Shown: one piece after another, positions 1-6,476 of the stretch | Numbering within the stretch: the first letter of the stretch is position 1 | Layout: each line of letters begins with the position of its first letter | Assembly (NCBI GenBank): GCA_030625445.1 | Contig: DAOUQU010000055.1 | Coordinates: forward strand, 1-8,956 | Origin: Gammaproteobacteria bacterium | GTDB taxonomy: Bacteria > Pseudomonadota > Gammaproteobacteria > Chromatiales > Chromatiaceae | Direction of reading: 5' to 3' | Length of the DNA: 8,956 nucleotides | Translations under genes and position numbers: made by a program | Notes under the pieces: model-generated | What the model was told of the DNA's origin: nothing | Databases searched by the model: none | Seen by the model: the letters and a program-made list of their open reading frames with translations, nothing else

Positions 1-974
1 GCCATTTGCAGAAAATGCTGCAGCCGCCAGGCGCTGATTGCTCCCTCTTCTACAGCTTCTATGAGTGCACAGCCCGGTTCGTGCGTATGGCTGCAGTCAC
101 TGAAACGGCAGCGCCCCAGGTAGTCATGAAATTCACGGAACCCCTTTTCAAGCTGCCTGCGCTCTGTGATCATCAGGCGAAAACTGCGTACCCCGGCCGA
201 ATCGATCAGGGAGCCGCCTTGCGGAAGAAAATAGAGGGTGGCCGAGGAGGTGGTGTGTTTGCCGAGACCGGATGTTTCAGAGAGCTGCCCGACAACAATA
301 TTCTGCTCCGGCAGCAGCGCATTGACCAGGGATGACTTGCCGACGCCTGATTGTCCGACAAGCATGCTGGTCTGATGTTGCAGTTGCTGCTGCAGCTTAT
401 GCATACCGCTCATCTGTTCGCAGCTGACTTCAATGACCGTATAGCCGATCTCTGCATAGGTGGCGGCAATTTGGCGTAATGGGTGATCAGTGGTCAGCAG
501 ATCAGCCTTGTTCAGCAGCAGTACGGCTTCAAGGCCGATGTTTTCAGCGGCAACGAAATATTGGTCCAGCAGGTAGCCGGTTGGAGGTGGTTCAGGGGCT
601 GCGACGATCAGCAATTGCGTCAGGTTGGCTGCCAGCGCCTTTTCACGGCCGCTGTAGTCAGGCCTTGAGAGCAGGGTTGTGCGTGGCTGAAGCGCGGTGA
701 CAACGCCTTCATTGTCGCCGGTTTGATGCCACACCACACGGTCACCGCAGACGATTTGCCCCAGGTTCTGGCGGAACAGGCAGGGGGTCAGATGCTGCTG
801 CTCATCGGCGACCAGCAGATTGCGTCCATAGCGAATAATAACGATGCCATCATGCGCCTTGTCATCAGCAGTGGAGAGTGCATTTTCAGCCTCTTCGGAG
901 GCGCGCTGCCGACGCTGTTCCTGAATGCGCGAAATACGCGCGCGTTGTTGGTCAGTCAGACGCCGTTGAGCCAT
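1..974 (-). CDS. rsgA: Ribosome small-subunit-dependent GTPase RsgA (YjeQ), 3' end cut by window
   Basis: Circularly permuted GTPase that checks late 30S ribosomal subunit maturation and releases RbfA. The frame is open from ATG at 974 to the window edge, giving 324 codons; the E. coli protein is about 350 residues, so only a short C-terminal piece is missing. An N-terminal OB-fold region (about 40-105) is followed by motifs in the permuted order typical of the family: G4 NKAD (155-158), G1 GQSGVGKSS (207-215), switch region with GLGKHTT (236-242), and G3 DSAG (258-261, normally DTPG or DSPG). The C-terminal zinc-binding motif is present as Cys289, Cys294, His296 and Cys302. The N terminus is Arg/Gln-rich (first 25 residues), as in RsgA rRNA-binding extensions. 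The start lies only 3 bases after the stop of the upstream cytochrome gene, so the two are probably co-transcribed. The assignment is secure. Confidence 0.96.
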   Translation of the reverse strand, partial: MAQRRLTDQQRARISRIQEQRRQRASEEAENALSTADDKAHDGIVIIRYGRNLLVADEQQHLTPCLFRQNLGQIVCGDRVVWHQTGDNEGVVTALQPRTTLLSRPDYSGREKALAANLTQLLIVAAPEPPPTGYLLDQYFVAAENIGLEAVLLLNKADLLTTDHPLRQIAATYAEIGYTVIEVSCEQMSGMHKLQQQLQHQTSMLVGQSGVGKSSLVNALLPEQNIVVGQLSETSGLGKHTTSSATLYFLPQGGSLIDSAGVRSFRLMITERRQLEKGFREFHDYLGRCRFSDCSHTHEPGCALIEAVEEGAISAWRLQHFLQM

Positions 975-977
975 CGA

Positions 978-1286
978 TCAACGTTCGAAATGATAAAACT
1001 CGGTATTCAGATGGTCGATTATTTTTGCGACATCCTCTTCAAAAAGATTGGCGTCAGTCATGGTGTTGCAGCCATGCGCACGCTGTTTCAGGGACTCAAG
1101 TGATTTGACCTGGCGATCATCGCGCATATACATCTCGTCACCATGGCATCTGGTGCAATGCTGCTGTGTCAGTGAGGCGCCGGTGGGTTCGGAAGCATCC
1201 GCGGTTGCAGTCGTTGTAGCGGATTCTTTAGCAAGAATGGGTTGCAGAGAGAGCAGCAGGATTGAAGTCAGTAACAATTTATACAT
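978..1286 (-). CDS. Small secreted c-type cytochrome, single CxxCH
   Basis: Predicted periplasmic monoheme cytochrome c of 102 residues. ATG at 1286 was chosen because GGAG lies 9 bases upstream and the protein then starts with a clean signal peptide: MYK, a hydrophobic stretch to about residue 18, and a plausible cleavage after Ala19 (ILA/KES). A Ser/Thr/Ala-rich linker (22-38) leads to the haem motif CTRCH (Cys44, Cys47, His48). The C-terminal half (about 72-100) resembles the last helix of small class I cytochromes. The sixth haem ligand is not obvious: Met52, Met54 and Met76 are candidates, but none sits in a typical context. The frame extends upstream to 1397, but that extension runs into a repeat and has no signal peptide. 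It is likely co-transcribed with rsgA, 3 bases downstream. Its redox partner is unknown. Confidence 0.85.
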   Translation of the reverse strand: MYKLLLTSILLLSLQPILAKESATTTATADASEPTGASLTQQHCTRCHGDEMYMRDDRQVKSLESLKQRAHGCNTMTDANLFEEDVAKIIDHLNTEFYHFER

Positions 1287-1304
1287 AGGGTATTCTCCAG
1301 TAGT

Positions 1305-1320
1305 GTTGTTTGCAACCAAC
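1305..1320. promoter_or_regulatory. Near-perfect 16-bp palindrome upstream of the cytochrome gene
   Basis: The sequence GTTGtTTGCAAcCAAC reads the same on both strands apart from one mismatched symmetric pair (lower case). It ends 18 bases before the cytochrome start codon, close to where a repressor or activator could act. Operator function is inferred from symmetry and position only; I do not recognise the regulator. Confidence 0.3.
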
Positions 1321-1352
1321 AAAAGATGTAACTTGTCAGTACATACGAGATC

Positions 1353-1463
1353 GTCACTGCTACTGGGTATATCTTCCGGAAAATGCCGTAAATACATCCA
1401 TGTAGGCTCGTGTCGGCATCCATGCCTCCAACGTTTCCTCCAGATACACCCAGTAGCAGTGAC
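1353..1463. repeat. 111-bp inverted-repeat element between engB and the cytochrome gene
   Basis: The arms at 1353-1374 and 1442-1463 are reverse complements at 21 of 22 positions. A further GGAAA (1378-1382) pairs with TTTCC (1434-1438). Inside are two adjacent short palindromes, TACATCCATGTA (1393-1404) and GGCATCCATGCC (1415-1426), placed almost symmetrically about the centre. No target-site duplication is visible. The element fills most of the intergenic region (1287-1503) after engB and could fold in the engB transcript. It looks like a REP- or MITE-type dispersed repeat; the palindrome TACATCCATGTA recurs at 6573-6584 inside a different inverted repeat. Whether it terminates transcription cannot be told; there is no T tract beside it. 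Confidence 0.8.
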
Positions 1464-1503
1464 TTATTTGCTAGTTTTGAAGATGCTGAATAGTTACAGA
1501 AGA

Positions 1504-2109
1504 TTATACATCTTTCAGCCCGAACCACTCTCCCAGTACCTGGTGCGCTTCGTCAATACCGGTTTTTTTCAGGGAGGAGAAGAGTTGCACCGAGACATTT
1601 TCATACTCCTTCAGCATTTGGCGCACTTTCAGCAAGGTGTTTTTTGCGGGGCCTTTTTTGAGTTTGTCGGATTTGGTGAGCAGCACATGCACAGGGAGGT
1701 CAAGATGGGTGCACCACTGCAGCATCTGCCTGTCCAGAGGCTTTAACGGGTGGCGGCAGTCCATCATCATGACGACTCCTTTGAGACACTCGCGTTGTTC
1801 GATATAGTCAGTCAGCAGTCCGCGCCACTGCTGGCGGATATTGGCGGCAACTTTGGCGAAGCCATAGCCGGGCAAATCGATGAGGTTGCGTTGTTCATCC
1901 AGCGTAAAGATATTGATCAGCTGCGTGCGTCCCGGGGTCTTGCTGGTGCGGGCGAGTGATTTCTGATTGCACAGGGTGTTGATGGCACTGGATTTTCCGG
2001 AGTTTGAGCGACCGGCAAAGGCGACCTCGACAAGATCTTCACAAGCGGGAAGCTGCTTCAGTTTGGCGGCGCTTTTGAAAAAATGCGCCTGGTAGAAAAA
2101 TGTGTTCAT
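1504..2109 (-). CDS. engB: Ribosome biogenesis GTP-binding protein EngB (YihA/YsxC)
   Basis: TRAFAC-class GTPase of 201 residues needed for assembly of the 50S ribosomal subunit in the cytoplasm. All GTPase motifs are visible in order: G1 GRSNSGKSS (33-41), G2 TPGRT (58-62), G3 DLPGYG (78-83), G4 TKSD (145-148) and a G5-like SS (178-179). The length and the N-terminal start (aromatic-rich, with the SAAKLKQLP segment) match the family. Its ATG overlaps the moaC TGA in an ATGA junction, so translation is probably coupled to moaC. It is the last gene of the compact run ppa, phosphoesterase, moaC, engB, and its 3' end is followed by the inverted-repeat element at 1353-1463. The assignment is secure. 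Confidence 0.97.
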   Translation of the reverse strand: MNTFFYQAHFFKSAAKLKQLPACEDLVEVAFAGRSNSGKSSAINTLCNQKSLARTSKTPGRTQLINIFTLDEQRNLIDLPGYGFAKVAANIRQQWRGLLTDYIEQRECLKGVVMMMDCRHPLKPLDRQMLQWCTHLDLPVHVLLTKSDKLKKGPAKNTLLKVRQMLKEYENVSVQLFSSLKKTGIDEAHQVLGEWFGLKDV

Positions 2110-2591
2110 GCTGTCAGTTTACTGCCACGTTTCCAGTGTCCCGACTTGCCGCCCTGCTTCTCCATCAGGCGGACATTGTCGATGATCATGCCTCGATCGA
2201 CAGCTTTGCACATATCATAGATGGTCAGCAGTGCAACCTGGGCGGCACACAGCGCCTCCATTTCGACGCCGGTGCGCCCCCTGGTTTCGACCTGTGAACG
2301 GCAATGAATACCATCCTCCAATGAGGTGAGGTCCAGGCCAACCTTTGTGATAGCCAGTGGATGGCACAAGGGGACAAGATCTGATGTTTTCTTGGCGGCC
2401 ATGATACCGGCGATGCGGGCAACCCCCAGAACATCGCCTTTTTTGTGGCTTCCCGCAAGGATCATCTGCAGGGTCTCCGGTTGCATGCGAATGCGGCCTT
2501 CGACCACTGCGATGCGGCGGGTCTCATCCTTGGCGCCTATATCGACCATGTGCGCTTCACCATTCTGGTTGAAATGTGTCAGTTGTGACAT
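2106..2591 (-). CDS. moaC: Cyclic pyranopterin monophosphate synthase MoaC
   Basis: Second enzyme of molybdenum cofactor biosynthesis: it converts the 3',8-cyclo-GTP product of MoaA into cyclic pyranopterin monophosphate, releasing pyrophosphate. The protein is 161 residues, the same length as E. coli MoaC, with a near-identical start (MSQLTH...GEAHMVD). Catalytic residues are conserved: Lys51, His77 in the motif LVPLCHPL (72-79), and Asp126/Lys129 in DMCKAV, equivalent to E. coli Asp128/Lys131. AGGG about 10 bases upstream of ATG acts as ribosome-binding site and lies over the end of the preceding gene, whose stop is only 5 bases away. It overlaps engB by 4 bases at the other end. No other molybdenum cofactor gene lies in the window, so the operon is of mixed function. 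Confidence 0.97.
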   Translation of the reverse strand: MSQLTHFNQNGEAHMVDIGAKDETRRIAVVEGRIRMQPETLQMILAGSHKKGDVLGVARIAGIMAAKKTSDLVPLCHPLAITKVGLDLTSLEDGIHCRSQVETRGRTGVEMEALCAAQVALLTIYDMCKAVDRGMIIDNVRLMEKQGGKSGHWKRGSKLTA

Positions 2592-2596
2592 TGGTA

Positions 2597-3139
2597 TTAC
2601 CCTATCGCACTTCTGAATTCAATCGCCTTGTCCACATTGTGCACATCAAAAGTCATTTTATCGAGATCTGCCAGGATCCAGGTTGCCGGAGAAGAGCCTA
2701 CACCGCCAACGGTGCCGGGGTTGATGCATCGGACAGGGTTGCCATGAATATCCGTGAGAGTCTCTATCGAGACCTTGTGGCTGTGTCCGCAACAGACGAT
2801 GTCATAATCGCCGGTCAATGCCATGGCGTGGGCATAGTGCGGATAGTGCACCAGGAAAAACTGCTTGCCGCCGAGAGTGAGAGAGACATCCTGGCCGTAG
2901 TAGTGGATGAGGTTGTCAGGTTCAGCCGTCAGGCGCGACAGAGTCACCAGGTCGCCGGTGTTATTGCCATGGATGACATGTACGGGGATATGCATCTCCT
3001 TGAGACAGTTGAGTGTGCTTGGAGCAACCAGGTCGCCACAGTGAATGATAACTTCAGCGCCGGCAGCAATCGCGTCTGATCCTGCTGCACGCAGCAGCGG
3101 GATATGATCATGACTGTCAGAGAGAATCGCGATTTTCAT
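2597..3139 (-). CDS. YfcE/MJ0936-type metallophosphoesterase
   Basis: Calcineurin-like phosphodiesterase of 180 residues, probably a dinuclear metal hydrolase in the cytoplasm. Metal-binding motifs are visible in order: D-x-H (Asp8, His10), GD (Asp36), GNN (59-60), an isolated His98 where the family usually has a His-Gly pair, and GHSH (118-121, with His119 and His121). The closing NPGTVGG (140-146) is typical of the YfcE branch. ATG at 3139 is preferred over an upstream start at 3241, which would add 34 residues lying inside the pyrophosphatase gene; the chosen start places the first motif at the expected distance. Start and upstream stop share a base (TAATG), implying coupling to ppa. The natural substrate is unknown; family members act on phosphodiesters in vitro. 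Confidence 0.9.
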   Translation of the reverse strand: MKIAILSDSHDHIPLLRAAGSDAIAAGAEVIIHCGDLVAPSTLNCLKEMHIPVHVIHGNNTGDLVTLSRLTAEPDNLIHYYGQDVSLTLGGKQFFLVHYPHYAHAMALTGDYDIVCCGHSHKVSIETLTDIHGNPVRCINPGTVGGVGSSPATWILADLDKMTFDVHNVDKAIEFRSAIG

Positions 3140-3687
3140 TAGAAGTGCGGTTTTACCGGAGCATTCTGAAAACTCTCGATGCTCTTGACGACTTCCGCTT
3201 TTGCTGCATCGATGTCTCCCCAACCGGTAATCTTGACCCATTTACCCTCTTCCAGATCTTTATAGTGTTGGAAAAAGTGGGCGATGCGATCAAGCAGTTC
3301 CGGCGGCAGATCGTGATGGGTGCGTCTGCTGCTATAGGAGCTGTAGAGCTTCTCGATGGGAACAGAGAGTATTTTGGCGTCCGAGCCCTCCTCGTCTTCC
3401 ATTTGCAGGATGCCAATCGGGCGCACTGTGATGACGGAGCCTGTGATCAAAGGGATCGGTGTGATGACCAGTACGTCGGCTGGATCTCCATCATCAGCGA
3501 GTGTGTGCGGAATATAGCCGTAGTTGCAGGGGTAGTGCATCGAGGTGACCATGAATCGGTCCACGAACATGGCGCCGCTCTCCTTGTCGACTTCATATTT
3601 GATCGGATCCGAGTGCGCCGGGATTTCGATGATGACGTTGAATTCATCGGGGGCATTTTCGCCTGTTGGGACTCTGTCAAGATTCAT
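3139..3687 (-). CDS. ppa: Family I inorganic pyrophosphatase
   Basis: Soluble Mg-dependent enzyme hydrolysing pyrophosphate to two phosphates, which pulls biosynthetic reactions forward. The protein is 182 residues (E. coli 175). The family signature DGDPADVL is at 66-73, giving metal ligands Asp66, Asp68 and Asp71; Asp98 and Asp103 match E. coli Asp97 and Asp102. The segment IAHFFQHYKDLEEGKWVK (135-152) is also diagnostic. It is the first gene of a tight run: the phosphoesterase start overlaps its stop by one base (TAATG), followed by moaC and engB. A weak ribosome-binding site precedes the ATG. A candidate promoter lies at 3717-3722. Notably, it lies downstream of a PPi-using phosphofructokinase on the same strand, an enzyme whose substrate or product it would consume. 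Confidence 0.97.
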   Translation of the reverse strand: MNLDRVPTGENAPDEFNVIIEIPAHSDPIKYEVDKESGAMFVDRFMVTSMHYPCNYGYIPHTLADDGDPADVLVITPIPLITGSVITVRPIGILQMEDEEGSDAKILSVPIEKLYSSYSSRRTHHDLPPELLDRIAHFFQHYKDLEEGKWVKITGWGDIDAAKAEVVKSIESFQNAPVKPHF

Positions 3688-3716
3688 CTGTTTTCAAGTC
3701 GGGTTGCGGTGAGGGA

Positions 3717-3722
3717 AGTATA
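3717..3722 (-). promoter_or_regulatory. Candidate -10 box for the ppa operon
   Basis: On the minus strand the hexamer TATACT lies 29 bases before the ppa start codon, a suitable distance for a sigma-70 promoter with a short leader. No convincing -35 hexamer is seen 16-18 bases further upstream. The 63-base gap between the previous gene (stop at 3751) and ppa is the only space available for an internal promoter here. Inference only. Confidence 0.35.
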
Positions 3723-3750
3723 GCCTGTGTGGCGTGTATTCAGGGATTTT

Positions 3751-4800
3751 CTAACTGTCGGCCTGCACAGGGCTCAGATAGTTGCGGGCGACTGCTGTAA
3801 TTTTCCCCCGCTTGTCTGGAACAAGCGCATAACCAAGCAGTTGCCGGATTTTGTGGCCGGTTGTTATCTCATCTCTGCTGTAGAGTGCGCCTTGTTCAAA
3901 AGCCATTGTCCCGATCGATGCGCGCAAATGGCTGTGTGGCAGTCGTTTCAGCCATCTTTCAGGAACAGGGGTGTTGAGTCTGCGACGGCATGTATCCAGC
4001 AGGATGAACAATGCGTTTGAGGCGCCCGTTTGACGGGCGATTTTGAGGAGCTTGTAGTGATCAGGATGCCACTGGCTCCAGATTTCGTGCGCATCAAGCA
4101 GATTATGATTGATGACCGAGAGATCGCAGGTTCCCTGAATTGCCAGATAGAGCAGGTGATCCTCAACGCTGAGTTTGCGTATCAGTGCGCCAGGGGAGTC
4201 GGAGTAGGGTTGACTGCGTTCGAATAGCTGCTGCGTGAGTTGCGGGAAAAGCTCTGTCGGAGCTATTGCATTGTGCAGATAGAGTTGGCCGGGGATTTTC
4301 TGAGGGAGCTTCCAGGCGATTTTGCATGGCATGGCATCCGCTTTTTTCCTGCTGTTCGTCAATTTGACAGGAGTCAGTAATTGATCGATGCATTGTCGAG
4401 CATTGGAAATATCCTGTTCCTGTATCAGCAGACCAGGATTGGCCCCGATGCGCGGGGTATCCTGTGGATAGAGACGATCATTGAATGCAGCCGCTTGCAG
4501 CGGTATTACTGCAATATTCTCCGCCATCAATGCCTGCACGGCCTTGCCGAGCCACTGTTGTTGCAGTTGATGCAGCTGTTTTACAAGAGGGTTGGCAAAC
4601 TGGAGACGCCGCAGTAATTCAGCGGGTTGCCGGTCAAGTTGCTGTAAACGCTTCAGAAGCAGCGGGGAGAGCCTGCCGACAGGTGAGGTTGGCTGGTCAA
4701 GTTCATCGATGAGGAATTGAACAAAGTCATCATCGAGCTCATCAGTGTCATTGTTCGATAGCCGGGCAAGGCGCTGCAGTGATATAAGATGATTTGTCAT
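3751..4800 (-). CDS. Degenerate nucleotidyltransferase-like protein (NTP_transf_5 type)
   Basis: Protein of 349 residues. Its layout resembles the NTP_transf_5 nucleotidyltransferase family: a helical N-terminal part, then a stretch equivalent to the usual LKG...YP...R..GDIDLLV region, here IPLQAAAFNDRLYP (99-112) followed by RIGANPGLLIQ (117-127), then QLYLHNAIAP (172-181) in place of the family's LxxH...L, and a C-terminal helical region from about 207 (LIRKLSVEDHLLYLAIQG). The Asp-x-Asp that should bind metal is replaced by Ala-Asn-Pro, so catalysis by the usual mechanism is doubtful. Its ATG overlaps the stop of the 83-residue gene upstream (ATGA), and ppa starts 63 bases downstream. No signal peptide or membrane segment is visible. 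The family assignment rests on pattern recognition by eye; the function is unknown. Confidence 0.6.
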   Translation of the reverse strand: MTNHLISLQRLARLSNNDTDELDDDFVQFLIDELDQPTSPVGRLSPLLLKRLQQLDRQPAELLRRLQFANPLVKQLHQLQQQWLGKAVQALMAENIAVIPLQAAAFNDRLYPQDTPRIGANPGLLIQEQDISNARQCIDQLLTPVKLTNSRKKADAMPCKIAWKLPQKIPGQLYLHNAIAPTELFPQLTQQLFERSQPYSDSPGALIRKLSVEDHLLYLAIQGTCDLSVINHNLLDAHEIWSQWHPDHYKLLKIARQTGASNALFILLDTCRRRLNTPVPERWLKRLPHSHLRASIGTMAFEQGALYSRDEITTGHKIRQLLGYALVPDKRGKITAVARNYLSPVQADS

Positions 4801-5048
4801 TTTCCAAGACTGGAGAAGTCAGTACCCTGGGCAAGATCAAATTTTTCGTCGAGTTCCAGGGTACGAATCAGGCTGTCAACCAGCTCCTGGCCATGTTCAC
4901 GCTGTACTTCGGCGAGAATAAGGCGCACAGCGTTGCGATTGTAGCCGCTGCCGAACTGCAGTTGCTGCTGAATAAGTTCCCGGGCGCGTTGTGGAGTCAT
5001 GGTGAGAAGTTTGAGGTGATAAGCGTCGATTGCGGAATTGCGTGACAT
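4797..5048 (-). CDS. Small protein of unknown function, 83 residues
   Basis: I do not recognise this protein. It is 83 residues, mostly helical in appearance, with basic and acidic residues mixed along the chain (MTPQRARELIQQQL at 17-30, NRNAVRLILAEVQREHG at 37-53). There is no cysteine, signal peptide or membrane segment, so it is probably cytoplasmic and may bind a partner. Two starts are possible. ATG at 5048 gives a normal-looking protein but lacks a clear ribosome-binding site, because a C9 tract and a hairpin lie just upstream. ATG at 5096 would add 16 residues translated through the hairpin (Gly/Ala/Pro-rich), which looks artificial. Its TGA overlaps the start of the 349-residue gene (ATGA), so the two are probably coupled. 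It follows the phosphofructokinase gene by 65 bases. Confidence 0.7.
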   Translation of the reverse strand: MSRNSAIDAYHLKLLTMTPQRARELIQQQLQFGSGYNRNAVRLILAEVQREHGQELVDSLIRTLELDEKFDLAQGTDFSSLGK

Positions 5049-5055
5049 TAAAGCA

Positions 5056-5086
5056 GGGGGGGGGTAAGCGCCAGCGCTTACCCCCC
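5056..5086. other. Strong GC-rich hairpin with a nine-base G/C tract after the phosphofructokinase gene
   Basis: A perfect 13-bp inverted repeat (GGGGGGTAAGCGC at 5059-5071 and its complement at 5074-5086) has only 2 bases between the arms. The left arm is part of a run of nine G (5056-5064). In the minus-strand transcript the hairpin follows the phosphofructokinase stop codon (5114) by 27 bases and is followed by C-rich sequence and TGCTTTA, not a U run, so it is not a classical intrinsic terminator in that direction. It could protect the 3' end of the phosphofructokinase message, reduce read-through, or hide the ribosome-binding region of the 83-residue gene, whose ATG is 7 bases past the C tract. 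Confidence 0.75.
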
Positions 5087-5113
5087 TGTTTTCCATCTCT
5101 GCTATCTGAAGTA

Positions 5114-6370
5114 TTACACTTCGAATTCAGGCAGCTTTTTGTCGACCAGAATACCTTTCATGGTGACATACTTGGGCATGCCATTGTCGTCATACTCAGG
5201 ATAGTCTTCACCCTGTATCAGCGGATAGAGATACTCTTTGCAGGCATCGGTAATTCCAAAACCATCTTCACTGATGAAGTCCATCGGCATCATCTTCTCG
5301 ACGTTGGCGACTTCGCTCAAAGGCGCCTTGCCAATTTCCCATGCGTAGGGGTTGTTGGAGGTGCGCACCACTGTCGGCATGATGGAGTTGTCACCGGCAA
5401 TCGCCATCTCGACGCCGGCCTGGCCAAGCGCATAAGCCTGCTCGACATCGGACTTTGATGAGAGGTGGCGTGCAGCACGCTGCAGATAGTCGGCAACAGC
5501 CCAGTGGAATTTATAACCCAGCGCGTCCTTGATGATGTTGGCAACGACAGGAGCGGCTCCGCCGAGTTGCGCGTGGCCAAAGTCATCACGGGTGCCCTGC
5601 TCGGCAAGGAACCTGCCGTCGGGCCAGTGAGTCCCTTCAGAGACAACGATCGTGCAGTAGTCATGCTTCTTGACTTTAGCATCGACTGTGGCGAGGAACT
5701 TCTCCTGGTCAAATTCGACTTCAGGGAAGAGTACAACAACAGGAATGTCGTAATCTTCAACCAGGCCGCCGGCTGCAGCGATCCAGCCCGCGTGGCGTCC
5801 CATCACCTCGATAACGAAGATCTTGGTTGAGGTCTTGGCCATCGAGCGCACGTCGTAGCTGGCTTCAAGCGTTGAAACTGCAATATATTTGGCTACTGAG
5901 CCGAAACCGGGGCAGTTATCGGTAATCGGCAGGTCGTTATCCACGGTCTTAGGCACGTGAATGGCTTGTACCGGATACCCCATCTTCTCCGAGAGTTGCG
6001 AAACTTTGAAACAGGTGTCTGCAGAGTCTCCACCGCCATTGTAGAAAAAATAGCCAATATCATGCGCCTTGAAGACTTCGATGAGACGCTCATACTCTTT
6101 GAGGTTCTCTTCGAGGCTTTTCATTTTGTAACGGCAGGAGCCGAAGGCGCCGGAGGGGGTGTTGCGAAGCTCCGCAATATCTTCGTCTGACTCCAGGCTC
6201 GTATCAATCAGGTTCTCGGTCAATGCGCCGATAATCCCGTTCTGCCCGGCATAGACCTTGCCAATCTTGTCAGGGTGCTTGCGTGCAGTCTCAATGACAC
6301 CACAGGCGGAAGCGTTAATGACGGCTGTTACACCACCGGATTGTGCATAAAAAGCATTCTTGGCACTCAT
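5114..6370 (-). CDS. pfp: Pyrophosphate-dependent 6-phosphofructokinase
   Basis: Enzyme of 418 residues interconverting fructose 6-phosphate plus PPi and fructose 1,6-bisphosphate plus phosphate; being reversible, it can serve glycolysis, gluconeogenesis or the Calvin cycle. Motifs seen: the N-terminal nucleotide/PPi loop QSGGVTAVINA (11-21), GGGDSADT (112-119) replacing the ATP-type GGDGS, PKTVDND (140-146), in which Lys replaces the Gly of ATP enzymes and is the hallmark of PPi use, and MGRHAGW (190-196) for sugar phosphate binding. ATG at 6370 was chosen over one at 6394 because GGAGAG ends 7 bases before it. The assignment as PPi-dependent follows from these residues and is not proved by them. 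Downstream are the hairpin at 5056-5086 and then the 83- and 349-residue genes on the same strand. Confidence 0.95.
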   Translation of the reverse strand: MSAKNAFYAQSGGVTAVINASACGVIETARKHPDKIGKVYAGQNGIIGALTENLIDTSLESDEDIAELRNTPSGAFGSCRYKMKSLEENLKEYERLIEVFKAHDIGYFFYNGGGDSADTCFKVSQLSEKMGYPVQAIHVPKTVDNDLPITDNCPGFGSVAKYIAVSTLEASYDVRSMAKTSTKIFVIEVMGRHAGWIAAAGGLVEDYDIPVVVLFPEVEFDQEKFLATVDAKVKKHDYCTIVVSEGTHWPDGRFLAEQGTRDDFGHAQLGGAAPVVANIIKDALGYKFHWAVADYLQRAARHLSSKSDVEQAYALGQAGVEMAIAGDNSIMPTVVRTSNNPYAWEIGKAPLSEVANVEKMMPMDFISEDGFGITDACKEYLYPLIQGEDYPEYDDNGMPKYVTMKGILVDKKLPEFEV

Positions 6371-6377
6371 CTTGTCA

Positions 6378-6383
6378 CTCTCC
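6378..6383 (-). promoter_or_regulatory. Ribosome-binding site fixing the phosphofructokinase start
   Basis: GGAGAG on the minus strand lies 7 bases upstream of ATG at 6370. It falls inside the alternative longer reading frame that begins at 6394, which has no comparable site, so the shorter protein is preferred. Confidence 0.75.
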
Positions 6384-6413
6384 AAACATTGCATCGTAAA
6401 AAAAATTTGCCAT

Positions 6414-6419
6414 ATTTTA
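6414..6419 (-). promoter_or_regulatory. Weak candidate -10 box for the phosphofructokinase gene
   Basis: TAAAAT on the minus strand, 43 bases before the start codon. TTACTG lies further upstream, but its spacing of 20 bases is too long for a good sigma-70 promoter. An eight-base A run (6398-6405 on the plus strand) lies between the box and the gene. The stretch from 6395 to 6476 is the only gene-free and repeat-free DNA upstream, so a promoter is likely here even if this hexamer is not it. Confidence 0.2.
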
Positions 6420-6476
6420 CTCTTTTAACCCCACTAATGCAGTAACTATTCATCCCTGTCTGTTGCCTGCGCACTT

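Noticed and set aside
723..1103. Plus-strand open frame opposite rsgA.
   Set aside because: It is antisense to conserved RsgA N-terminal sequence and its own product is not recognisable.
1268..1528. Minus-strand frame through the repeat between engB and the cytochrome gene.
   Set aside because: It is built mainly from the inverted-repeat element and ends inside the cytochrome gene in another frame; there is no sign of selection for coding.
1048..1746. A 232-codon plus-strand open frame across the cytochrome, repeat and engB regions.
   Set aside because: It runs antisense to two well-supported genes and through the inverted repeat, and its product has no domain or coherent composition.
3145..3723. 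A 192-codon plus-strand frame opposite ppa.
   Set aside because: It is a shadow of the strongly conserved pyrophosphatase gene; the frame is open because of the codon pattern on the other strand.
5056..5086. Intrinsic terminator of the phosphofructokinase gene.
   Set aside because: The stem is strong, but on the minus strand it is followed by C-rich sequence instead of a U tract; the T-rich side is on the plus strand, where no gene ends.
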